Shown in pieces: positions 1 to 9,454 of a stretch of DNA of 64,000 nt. The notes beneath the pieces are model-generated. The model did not search any database. It was not told where the DNA came from and was given only the letters and a program-made list of their open reading frames with translations. Position numbers and translations under genes: made by a program. Positions within the stretch are counted from its first letter, which is position 1. Every line of letters begins with the position of its first letter. The DNA is from Symbiodinium natans (Eukaryota > Sar > Dinophyceae > Suessiales > Symbiodiniaceae): assembly GCA_905221605.1 (NCBI GenBank), contig CAJNDS010000330.1:62001-126000 (forward strand). The letters run 5' to 3'.

Positions 1-3000
1 CGTCGGGTCGACTGCAAAGCGGTCATGGTGACCGGCAAGATGACATTTTCGGTCTGACCAGGTGTCCATAGGTGTCCATGTGCGTTGATGGGCGCGTCCT
101 GGGTTCGTTTCTCACAGCTGGTTGAAGTTGTGGGAGGTGTAGTTAGGACGGGTATATTGTTTATTGTTAAAGGAGATCTCACGAACCGAGCGGAGGAACA
201 ATCACAAGAAAGTCTGGCTACAACCTTCATTCCTGTAGGTCAGCTGTGCTTCACCTCTTTCAGAGCAGAGAGAGTGCAGTAGACCCAGGCTTTCAACAAG
301 TTCGTACTCATGCACCTTGCTATGGATCCTCCTGCTGCACCTTGGCCAGCAGGGGGCAGGTACAAGCGCATGGCCCCCATCATGTGCTCTTATACCTCCC
401 TGGCGCCTACATGTGCTCTATGGGGTCTCCTATTGGTTCCAGGGCTTACATAGCAAAAACACGCACATTAGGGCGATTCCACGAGCATTTCTTGCCTCAC
501 AGGTGATGGTGCGCTCCAGCAACAAGACGAAGATGCTTCCTCCTGGTTGGCCTCCTCAGCGCCTGGCCATTGTTGAGATGCTGCGGCAGGGCAAGCAGGC
601 GACTGCTCCCAACAGTGGAGGAAGCATCTCCAAACCCTGAACTCAGGCCCCAAACCTTCCATCAGGGGCTTCCCAAAAAATTGGGGTGGGGTGGGGGTCC
701 GTTTTAAGGCTGTTAAGGAACCTCTTGGATGTGTGCCTTTTATTTTGGTAAGCAACGTGGGCTCCATTTCCCAAGTGCTCCTGCTCCTCAGCAGGTGGGC
801 GGTCGGTGCTCAGAGGTTGCCAAGAAGAAGCTGGCCATCAGGATTCTGGACCCAGAGGTTGGGATGTTCCCCTTATAACTAATAGGGTTTAGGGTTTAGG
901 GTTTAGGGTTTAGGGTTTGGGGTTTGGGGTTTAGGGTTTAGGATCCTTGAGAGGGATGATAGTACACCCCTATGCTAATCCCTACTAAGGACTGTTAGTG
1001 TAAGGGGGGCCATCCCAACCCACAGGTCATCTGCCATGGAATGAACTACTTCTGGCGTGGGGTGCACCTTACCCGGGATAACCCCGGTCCGGCCTTCGTG
1101 CACGCCAACGGCGTGGATGAGAAGATCTACTTCATGCGGGACCGAGGCACTTTGGTCTTATTAGACTATCACAGGTTCCCTGGAAGTCTATGGTTAACTT
1201 TCACGTGTAAATGAACTGCTTTATTGTTTGCCTAACATGTCAGTTTGCTATCAGATACGACCATTGCTTATTGAGCAGTTGTCAAGGATGATTGTAATCA
1301 TAACTAAGAACCCTAAACCCTAAACCCTAAAACCTAAGTATCAGTATTTCCTGGTTGCAGAAGCTTGGGACACCAGCCGAGGTGTTTGGTTTGTGGACGA
1401 CTGGCCCGAGCGATTCCCAGATCCCGGTTCTGAAAGGTTCCTGCAGTACACGCACCCTCGCGGGCAAGACCTCAAGGCCAGGGCCATGGTTTAGGGTTTA
1501 GGGTTTATCATGGTTTAGGGCTTAGGGTTTGGGGTAGAGCTTTTCGCATGTGTGTAATATGTAGCCTGCACAACACCAAGACTTCAAGGGTTTGCGCATC
1601 AGATCCCTAGCAGTAAGAGCAATAGAGTACAACCAAGAACGCACTTGCTGTTGATTCTGCAATCGTTGGCGTAGCACGGTGCAGCCTACCACCGTAGAAC
1701 TACCCAATGTGCCGCCGCGGCCTCTTTCTCTGCACTCTTCCGGGGGCTTCAAACTGTCTTGAAACAGCCTTTATGAATAAAAACAATAAAAACAATAACA
1801 AAAACAATTGTTTTTGGCGACAATTCAGGGTGACTTCAACATCCTCTTGGCAGCGTTGCAGCTGGCCAGGCTGCTGAGGCGGGTTCTGGTGCTTCCACGA
1901 ACCATGAGCCTGGGTTGATAATTACGGTGATTCCCCCCCAAATGATGATCCTTTTCTTTATTTTGGGGAGGGGGGGGTCCTTCTCATAAGGCGGCCCCCT
2001 CCTACCCAAAAAGGGACCCTACTTTTGAGAACGGACCATATAATGTGTTCTTTGTTTTCTAGTGCCGGGTGGCCGACAGAGAGGAGACTTGTTCCGGTCC
2101 TGCCGAGACCTCCCCAGGAACTGCGCCAACTCGCCGGCCTTCCATGCGCAGATGCTGCACTGGGAAGACTGCACCGTGGACCAATTCGCCTCGGCCAAGA
2201 TCCTGCTCTTGGGGTTGAAAAACTGGGCAAAGGCGGCTTTTGCTAGACGAATCTACCAAAAGATTTTGTGTAAAAGAATCTACCAGAAGCCCTATCATTC
2301 CTAATAGCAGCCTTCAAGGTTCCGGTACTTCAACGGGAGTTTGGCTGAGTCCTCGCTGGCATCGCACCCTCGCTTCAAGGGTCTCGCTGCCGGGAGCTGG
2401 AGGGCACGCAGCCCCGAAGGGGCCGATGTGCCCAGGGATGTGCCCGTTCTGAGCCTCAAGCAGCAGCAGCTAAACCCTAAACCCTAAACCCTAAACCCTA
2501 AGCCCTAAGCCCTAAGCCCTAAGCCCTAAGCCCTAAGCCCTAAGCCCTAAGCCCTAAGCCCTAAGCCCTAAGCCCTAAGCCCTAAGCCTCAAGCAGCAGC
2601 AGCCGTATACTGTAACTTTTGCCAAGCTTGGAACATCAAAGGCTCCACATATGAGTCCGAAACCCTGGCAGCAGGCCACACGAATAACTTCAGCACTTCC
2701 TAAGAGCTCAGACCTCTAGTTTATACAGTGAACACATCTTATATATATATATATATATGTATGTATATATGTGATTTGCAAGATATTCCTATCACAACTA
2801 GAATTCTATATATTATTGGAGAAGACAATAGAATCCCTTCCAGTCGTCGCAGTGTCTGTCAACTTCAGGATCGTGGAGTCGGACGTGCGGCAGGCTCTGG
2901 AGCTGCTTGCTGGAGGTGCGATGGGATCGGAACCTAAACCCTAAACCCTGAAACCTAAACCCTAAACCCTAAACCCTAAACCCTAAACCCTAAACCCTAA

Positions 3001-5809
3001 ACCCTAAACCCTAAACCCTAAACCCTAAACCTAAGAAATCCTAAGCCCTATAAACTCCTAAACCTTTCGGGCTTCTGCAGGCCGGCCGCCGCAGTTGCCT
3101 TGTAAGTTCGCCTACTGGCCCGGTCGCCAGATGGCCTGCAGAGACGAGTCGTTTTTGCACAAGGCGCGCACGGATTCGGGTTTAGGGTTTAGGCTTTAGG
3201 GTTCAGGGTTTAGGGTTTAGGGCTTAGGGTTTGGGGTTTAGGGTTTAGGGTTTGGGGTTTCGGGTTTCGGGTGCAGGGTTTAGGGTTTAGGGAGTCAATT
3301 CCTTCAGGGGTCTTAGGCGGCTCGTTGCAAAGGTGGGTGCGGCAGCGGCCTGCCAGCCAGGGCCCTCACAGGAGGCTTGCGGCGTCAAGGGCTTCGCATG
3401 CTGCGAGGCCCCTCGGGTCCTTTAGGGTTTTGGGGTTAGGGTTTAGGGTTTAGGGTTTAGGGTTTAGGGTTTAGGGTTTAGGGTTTAGGGTTTAAGGTGA
3501 GTGTTTGTTGTCATATGGCGCAGATACTGTGAAGGTTAGGATGCAGAAGAGGCGTGAAGGCTTCGTCAGGTGCGAAGAGCAGCTTTGGCCCAATTGTGGA
3601 GGGTCATCCTTCTCCCACCCCATGCCCTCAAAGGCCGCAAAGCCACCCGAACCTATGCCTTTTAGGGTTTAGGCCGGAACTCAAGTGAATTGCCTATTTC
3701 CAAACAACTTCTTCCGTTAAGGGGGTCCAGAGGGTGCCAGGGTCCTAGGGGGCTTGGGGAGGTTCAGGAGAGAGTTTCCCAGGTGCAGGGGGGTCCAGGA
3801 GGTCTTAGGCCAGTCCTCTCCAAAGCACTTTTTGAGCGCCCACTCCGTCTGCCTGGCCAGTTTAGGGTAATGACTTCAAAAGGGGACCAGTACGACCCGG
3901 GTCCGCTTCAAGGCTTTTTAACGACTTGTTTAGGATTTGCAGGTCCCTTTTGCTACAATAAGTAACAAGGGTTCTGATGCTGCGTATAAGGGCGACCAGA
4001 CCACCCAAACCCACGCGAGACAAGGGGGTCAGAAGACGGCGCTTGAGGAAAGAGGGCTCCACTGTGAGGGTTTAGGTTTGGGGACCCTAAATGCTGAAAC
4101 CCTCAGCCCGAAACCCTAAACCCTAAACTAGGGGCTTGCGAGCGGTTCTATTTGTTCTCAAATGCCTAGGTCTTCCATGGATGGGCGGACAAGCTGGCCA
4201 CTCACTTGCAGCCGAAGCGCTTTTGAGTCGTTAGGGTTTAGGGTTTAGGGTTTAGAGTTTAGGGTTTAGGGTTTAGGGTTTAGGGTTCAGGGTTCAGGGT
4301 TCAGGGTTGGTCGCCACCTCCTACTTGGACTGCCCAGATGGCTGGTTTTCGAAGTTGAGATTTCCTTTCTGAAATTCACCGTCGTAGACTCGATACCTCC
4401 CCAAAAAGGGATCTCGAGATGGGGAACCCATACCCCTAAACCCTGAGCCCTGAACCCTAAACCCTGAACCCTAAACCCTAAACCCTAAACCCTAAACCCT
4501 AAGCCCAAGCCCAGGAGATTTTCACGGGCCACGCCTGGGCTTTGCCCTGCAACTGCGGCCTGGATGAGCCTTGCGCGGCCTTCGAGCGGACGGAGGGCTA
4601 CGCACAGCTCACAGCGCCCTGGTCTATGGAGCACCCGCTTGGGGTTGGGATTAGGGTTCAGGGTTTGGGGTTTGGGGTTTGGGGTTTAGGGTTAGGGTTT
4701 AGGGTTTATGGGGGCATCAGGGGAACCCGCGACAGTTTCCCTTCCCCTCAACCCTATAATACGTAAACCCTCAACCCTAAACCCCAAACCTTCCAACCCT
4801 GTAACTCCATAAACCCTAAACCCTAAACCCTAAACCCTAAACCCTAAACTCAGGCAAGCCATCGCTGCTGCCATGCTCGGTTCGAAGATCCGCCGATGCT
4901 GCACTGCATTGACGTGGGCAGTTTCCCAGCGTCAAACCCCATGATGGACTTCAACAGCCTCTCGAAGGCAGTCGAGGGTTTGGGGTTTAGGGTTTAGGGT
5001 TTAGGGTTTAGGGTTTAGGGACTGTATGTCGGTAAGTCGTGCGACGATCGCTGGCGTGCGTCCCGCGACATTTTGTTGAGCTGTCTCGACGGGCCTCATC
5101 AATCGGGCGAACAACGTAGTCCCCAACAATAGTAGCAACAACAGCGAACCTTGCCTGATCTAATCGAGGTTACAGCTCAGATGTCATGTGGGCCTTGGCC
5201 TACGGCCTACTCTCGCCACCGGATGTGTTCCAGGCCCACAGCAGTGCTAGAGATTGGGAGGCTCCCCCTTATACTCAGAGTCCTCAGGGATTACCCTAAA
5301 CCCTAAACCCTAAACCCTAAACCCTAAACCCTAAACCCTAAACCCTAAACCCTAAACCCTAAACCCTAAACCCTAAACCCTAAACCCTAAACAAACCCTG
5401 GGTGCGATAATCCCTTTGAGGACTGTTAGTATTTCAGGGGTAACATCCCAAGTTTCTTGTATTCTGGCTTCGTGCCCCTTGCTTAGGCACCTCGCAGACT
5501 TTGACCTCCGGCATAAATTTAATTCAGGCCAACAGCTATACGGGACCGTACACCGTTAGGGTTTAGGGTTTAGGGTTTAGGGCTTAGGGCTTAGGGTTTA
5601 GGGTTTAGGGTTTAGGGTTTAGGTTTAGGGTTAGGGTTTAAGGGTTTAGGGTTTAGGGTTTAGGGTTTAGGGTTTAGGATTAGGGTTGCTGCGTGTCACT
5701 TGTGTACAAGGAGACCCTGGACCTTCTCACGAATGGGACGATATGTCTCCCTAGCCATCTACAAAGGCATCCCAAAAAGAGCAGCCCCAGTGGCACTGGA
5801 CCTACCTGA
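1..5809 (+). CDS. Many-exon gene, GT77-like nucleotide-sugar transferase (5' end outside window)
   Basis: Probable glycosyltransferase transferring sugar from a nucleotide-sugar donor, presumably in the secretory pathway. Best exons: 1-51, 814-857, 1026-1146, 1364-1488, 1829-1913, 2063-2213, 2319-2469, 2844-2915, 3081-3179, 3524-3665, 4515-4643, 4854-4977, 5181-5260. Weaker ones: 503-637, 3308-3420, 4170-4224, 4305-4358, 5487-5554, 5684-5809 (ends in TGA). Exon 1026-1146 encodes FVHANGVDEKIYFMRD, like the HAN...K...R block near the end of GT77 catalytic domains. Exon 1829-1913 encodes ALQLARLLRRVLVLPRTM, like the 'A..LNRTLVLP' segment of plant arabinosyltransferase relatives. Later exons are Cys-rich. 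Donors include GT, GC (1147) and probably GA. The joins from 1829 to 2469 keep frame. The family call is inferred from motifs only; all exons may not belong to one gene. Confidence 0.5.
858..1025 (+). mobile_element. Intron made entirely of an inverted-repeat element (introner-like, family 1)
   Basis: The intron between exons ending at 857 and starting at 1026 is one element. It starts TTGGGATGTTCC at 859 and ends CATCCCAA at 1018. Inside are the arms CCTTATA... and GGACTGTTAGTGTAAGG, with a TTTAGGG array (884-942) between them. The flanks are CCCAGAGG (851-858) and CCCACAGG (1019-1026), an 8-bp duplication with one mismatch. The duplicated AG^G supplies the splice sites, and the flanking exons join in phase 0. 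Confidence 0.7.
884..942 (+). repeat. TTTAGGG telomere-type array
   Basis: About eight heptamers with TTTGGGG variants, located between the two arms of the inverted-repeat element at 858-1025. It is interstitial and no telomere end is visible. Confidence 0.9.
2452..2603 (+). repeat. CCCTAAA/CCCTAAG array flanked by 19-bp direct repeats inside an exon
   Basis: The 19-mer AGCCTCAAGCAGCAGCAGC occurs at 2452-2470 and again at 2585-2603. Between them is an array that begins as CCCTAAA and becomes about eleven CCCTAAG units. The first copy is in frame at the end of the exon starting at 2319. The second copy runs on into CCGTATACT and a GT. The insert adds 133 nt (not a multiple of three) and has in-frame stops, so it must be spliced out or it breaks the gene. 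Confidence 0.85.
2933..3034 (-). repeat. CCCTAAA array
   Basis: About fourteen CCCTAAA heptamers in the intron between exons 2844-2915 and 3081-3179. Confidence 0.95.
3178..3292 (+). repeat. TTTAGGG array starting at a 5' splice site
   Basis: The exon 3081-3179 is followed directly by GTTTAGGG, so the array provides the GT donor. Units include TTTCGGG, TTTGGGG and TTCAGGG variants. Confidence 0.85.
3421..3497 (+). repeat. TTTAGGG array
   Basis: About ten units of TTTAGGG in an intron of the GT-like gene. A smaller array follows at 4231-4307, and CCCTAAA-strand arrays lie at 4433-4508 and 4807-4850. Confidence 0.95.
5254..5452 (+). mobile_element. Family-1 inverted-repeat element with CCCTAAA array in its loop
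   Basis: The left arm TTGGGAGGCTCCCCCTTATAC starts at 5254. The right arm GAGGACTGTTAGTATTTCAGG ... AACATCCCAA ends at 5450-5452. A perfect CCCTAAA array (5293-5392, about 14 units) separates the arms. No clear target duplication is visible here. The left end overlaps the end of exon 5181-5260, where GC at 5261 could be the donor. Confidence 0.65.
5558..5687 (+). repeat. TTTAGGG array
   Basis: About eighteen units with TTTAGGC and TTAGGG variants. It precedes the probable last exon of the GT-like gene (5684-5809), which would start right after a TTAG of the array. Confidence 0.9.
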
Positions 5810-5944
5810 ACCAATAAGGTGCTTTTGCGCCCATGCCCATGCGTTTGCCATAAATCACTCATCTTCAAAGGATATAGTTTTTATATGTATATATAGAGTT
5901 ATTTATGTTTATTTTCTGTATATATTCAGATTTTAAGTTACATT

Positions 5945-6565
5945 TGTATGAACATGTATATATATATATATATGTATATATACACATATGTACGTATGTG
6001 CGTATGTATGTATGTATGTATGTATGTATGTATGTATGTATGTATGTATGTATGTATGTATGTGTGTATGTGTGCATGTATGTATGTATGTATGTATGTA
6101 TGTATGTATGTATGTATGTATGTATGTATGTATGTATGTATGTATGTATGTATGTATGTATGTATGTATGTCATGTATGTCATGTATGTCATGTATGTCA
6201 TGTATGTCATGTATGTAATGTATGTAATGTATGTAATGTATGTAATGTATGTAATGTACGCAATGTATGTAATGTACGTAATGTATGCAATGTATGTAAT
6301 GTATGTAATGTATGTAATGTATGTAATGTATGTGTAATGTATGTAATGTATGCAATGTATGTAATGTATGTAATGTATGTAATGTATGTAATGTATGTAA
6401 TGTATGTAATGTATGTGTAATGTATGTGTAATGTATGTAATGTATGTGTAATGTATGTAATGTATGTAATGTATGTGTAATGTATGTGTAATGTATGTAA
6501 TGTATGTGTAATGTATGTAATGTATGTGTAATGTATGTAATGTACGTATGTATGTATGTACGTAC
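5945..6565. repeat. ATGT-derived hierarchical microsatellite
   Basis: TA-rich at the start, then (ATGT)n to about 6172, (CATGTATGT)n to about 6215, (AATGTATGT)n with GTAATGT/GTGTAATGT variants to about 6545, then ACGT and a short GA run. Long open frames here on both strands (MYVC- and IHTY-type repeats) are products of the simple repeat. It lies between two genes. Confidence 0.95.
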
Positions 6566-6743
6566 GAGAGAGAGAGAGGGAACCCATGTCCACGAAGCCC
6601 CACTTTCCCTCAGGCGTGCCAGCGGTGGACAGAGGCAGCTTCCGTTTCCATGGGGCTCTCCACCCAGCCGCAGGACCCACGGTTTAGGGTTTAGGGTTTA
6701 GGGTTTAGGTTAGGGTTTAGAAACGGAAGCATGTCTATTAGCC

Positions 6744-6745
6744 TT

Positions 6746-6787
<42 letters not shown>
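6744..6787 (+). repeat. T-run followed by G-run
   Basis: Twelve T (6744-6755) followed directly by about 32 G (6756-6787). The same T-to-G arrangement recurs at 26051-26083 and 39488-39523. The exact G count may be affected by sequencing. Confidence 0.85.
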
Positions 6788-6789
<2 letters not shown>

Positions 6790-6977
6790 CTTAGGGAAAG
6801 AGTAGACCATGCGGGGCACTTTATAGTTTAGGGTTCAGGGCTTGTAGGTTTTTAGACAGATTTGAGAGAAGGAAGGCTCCGGACTAGCAAACAATAGCTC
6901 CTAGCCATGAACGTGGGTTTCGCATCATGGGGACTCTAGAGGGATGGGCCCATAGGCTGCCCTAGACGCTGTTTTAG

Positions 6978-8332
6978 GACGTGGCTCGCGACTGCACCTG
7001 GATGGTCAGCACCTTCCTCCTGGCCTACGAGTTTCACGAGCCGCTCGTGCCGTGGTTGGAGTACATGCTGGAGGCTTTGACGCGTTGTAACATGGGACAT
7101 GGGGGGGTAAGCAGCACTTCGTGTCGAGGGGGAGGGGGGGGGGGACGCTCTCATGCTGAATATTTTCTGAGGGTAGTTGCAGGTCCGGCGCCCCCTGTGG
7201 ACTCCCCAGAGCACAGTTTCAATGGCCACTGGCACCGGCGATGGCAGCTCCTTCAGCCTTTGGAAGCTCCAGCACGACATGCAGCAGCTTGAGTTTCTAA
7301 CACGGAGCAAGCTTAGCAGCCTGAAGATCGGACTCCCAGAGCTGCAGTCCTTGTACTCCTTGTACTCCGAGCTGCATCTTGCAGTGGTCCAGCAGAAGCC
7401 CGAGGAGCAGGTCTTCCTCCATTTCCAGAAGCTAAGTGGCATCTTCAACAGGGCCCTGCACGTGCACTCTCCCACTCTAGTTGGAGGTGCGTTGTTGACA
7501 CCGGCTGCCTCAAGGCTTCGGTCTTGGAGACCCGAGGCGGCTCTGATGGTGGATGAGGCGATCGACGAAAGCACGCGGCACCAGATCTACTGGTCGCTGC
7601 TCTCCTCCACAATCTGGTATGGGGCTCGGGAGGGCCGCGAGGCGGTCCTCCTGTCAGCGACCTTGTTGGAGGGACTTCATCACCATACTCTGCTTTCTCT
7701 GTCGCGGGAGGTGCGGAGCTCATTGCCGCCGGGGGTGCGAGGCTACCCGCTGAGGGACGTCGTCGCCCGGAAGTACCATGCCTCGCGGCCCAATCCTGGC
7801 ACCGAGCTTCACTCCTGGGATGGCGAAGTCGTAGCCTGCCTTTGGCTGCACCCCTCCTCCCCATCCACCGGCGGCGAGCTACGAATCCTGCACAACGAAG
7901 CTCCGCCGCACTGGTCTGAGGAGGAAGCCTTCGACTGGGCACATGGCAACCCCCGCCCGAGTCTGGAGAAGGCCGTTTCCGTGGACCTTGACGTGCGGCC
8001 TCAACCCAGGCGGTTGGCGATCTGGTCAGGAAGGCGCCTGGTCCAGACTCTCCCTAGCACCAGCGACTGGCCGCCGGTTCGCTACGAAGAAAGCTGGATT
8101 GAGGTCTACTTCTTGTTTGGTTCTCAGCGGCGGTGGGCCTCAAAGATAGACCCCAGGCCATCTACTGGCGATGCTGAAGAAAAGTCGCAGGTTTCCAGTT
8201 TCCGGCATGGTGAAAGGGGGGGGGGGGTGCGATGCTGCACTTCTCAGATTGATTCATGATCATCAGACATGACTTGGACCCCAGGAGGTTGCAACGCAAG
8301 GCTTCCGTGGCGGTTTACTGGCTGGCTCGTAG
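6978..8332 (+). CDS. 2OG-Fe(II) oxygenase-like protein, metal ligands degenerate
   Basis: Three exons: 6978-7106 (GT donor), 7183-8190 (unusually long here, 336 codons, GT donor), 8285-8332 (ends TAG). All joins are phase 0. No start Met is assigned; the 5' exon lies after a TTAG acceptor and earlier exons may exist. The C-terminal third has the order of a prolyl-hydroxylase-type double-stranded beta helix: YHASRPNPGTELHSWDGEV, then ACLWLHP...GGELRIL, then RRLAIWSGRRLVQTLP, then ESWIEVYFLF. In active enzymes the first motif is HxD and the third carries a His followed later by Arg. Here I see H-S-W-D (7810-7821) and Gln at 8044 where His is expected. The fold call is inference, and the protein may not be catalytic. 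The N-terminal half is helical and unrecognised. Confidence 0.5.
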
Positions 8333-8811
8333 TCGGGAATGAGGGACTTAGGGCCCTAAACCCTAAACCCTAAAACCTAAACCCTAAGTAAACCCTAAGT
8401 CCCTCATGACCTGCTAAGAACCAGGGGCTTTCGGGAGGTTTCGGGGGGGGTGGGGAGAGGCGGGCACTTGAAGGCTCATGGGACTTTAATAACCACTTAA
8501 AACTGCACTTATAACCCTACTTATAATTGGGATAACCCCCTATAAGGCCCTTTAGGGGTATTACAAGTAGGGTTATAAGTACAGTTATAATTGCGTAGCA
8601 AGTCCCATGAACCTTCAAGTAGAAGTTTGCACAGGAAGGCTTGCTCGCGCCGCCTGGCGAGGCCTGCTCTGGAACGTGCTGGAACCTTAAACTTAGGTTT
8701 AGGGTTTAGGGTTTAGGGTTTAGGGTTTAGGGTTTATAAGGTTTAGGGTTTAGGGTTTATAAGGTTTAGGGTTTAGGGTAGCAGTAGTAGTTGGCAGTTA
8801 GAAGTACGCAG
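8333..8811. other. Intergenic stretch with repeats
   Basis: It contains a short CCCTAAA array (8355-8387), a 153-bp palindromic element (8467-8619) and a TTTAGGG array (8694-8779). I see no exon in it. Confidence 0.6.
8467..8619. mobile_element. MITE-like long inverted repeat
   Basis: The ends are CTTGAAGGCTCATGGGACTT and its near-perfect inverted copy AAGTCCCATGAACCTTCAAG. Internal arms CTTATAACCCTACTTATAA and TTACAAGTAGGGTTATAAG also pair. It has no coding capacity. Related TTATAA-rich arms occur at 57603-57680. Confidence 0.8.
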
Positions 8812-9229
8812 CGACCGGCTCAACCTTGGGCCGGATTCCTTAGGGTCTCAGTCAGCGGAGCATCTAGGCAGCTTGTGGCCGTTGTGCTCATGCTTGCGCA
8901 TCACCCACTGCCCAAAAACACGGGGGTGCCCTGGCCAGGACCTGAGAGCCCTTTACAGGTGGTCATAGGGCTGCGGGATTTCGGGACTCCCACCAGCACC
9001 ACCTCCATGCCGTAGATATCCCTGCCTTCAAGCACTCATCCTGCCAGGGCTTGTCCGGTGGCAAAGCCGGTCGCGAGGTGGCGGTAGGGTTGCGGGCTTG
9101 CTGTCTGCGGGCGTAGGTTCTCAAATGTCGCCGGATGTGCCGGGCACACTTCGAACTTGGGGCCTTGTGGCCCAAGGCTCAGGGGTTTCCACCGTATCCT
9201 GTGTGATCAGCAGCAGAGTGTCTCTATAG
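8812..9229 (+). CDS. Unassigned coding segments, two exons
   Basis: Exon 8812-8958 encodes SDRLNLGPDSLGSQSAEHLG... and ends TAC AG|GT. Exon 9016-9229 joins in the same phase, encodes YPCLQALILPGLVRWQ... and runs to TAG. The product is not recognised. The antisense strand of the same stretch also has open frames, but with less consistent splice sites. Gene membership is unknown. Confidence 0.4.
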
Positions 9230-9330
9230 GGGGGGCCGACTGCTTGCAAGACGCCTTGGCAAGAGCGGCGCTCCTGTAGGCACTGCACCCAGTCCACCAT
9301 CAAGTCCTGACATCTTGAGGTTCAAAAACC

Positions 9331-9415
9331 AGGATGGGCTATTCGGCCTTATAATACCCATAATCAACCCTATAAAGGGCTTCTTTAAGGGGTTATAGGG
9401 TATGATAGCCCGTCC
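9331..9415. mobile_element. Inverted-repeat element, family 4
   Basis: The ends CAGGATGGGCTATTCGGCC and GGGTATGATAGCCCGTCCTGG are inverted copies. Relatives start at 18031 (CAGGATGGGCGATTAGGCC), at 49147 (right-arm type) and at 62291. Confidence 0.65.
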
Positions 9416-9454
9416 TGGAAGTTGCCCACTTTGACGCTTGAAAGCGGCTTGCAG

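Noticed and set aside
5865-6680. Several long open frames on both strands (up to 221 codons)
   Set aside because: They translate the ATGT/TACA microsatellite in all frames; the protein is pure short-period repeat.
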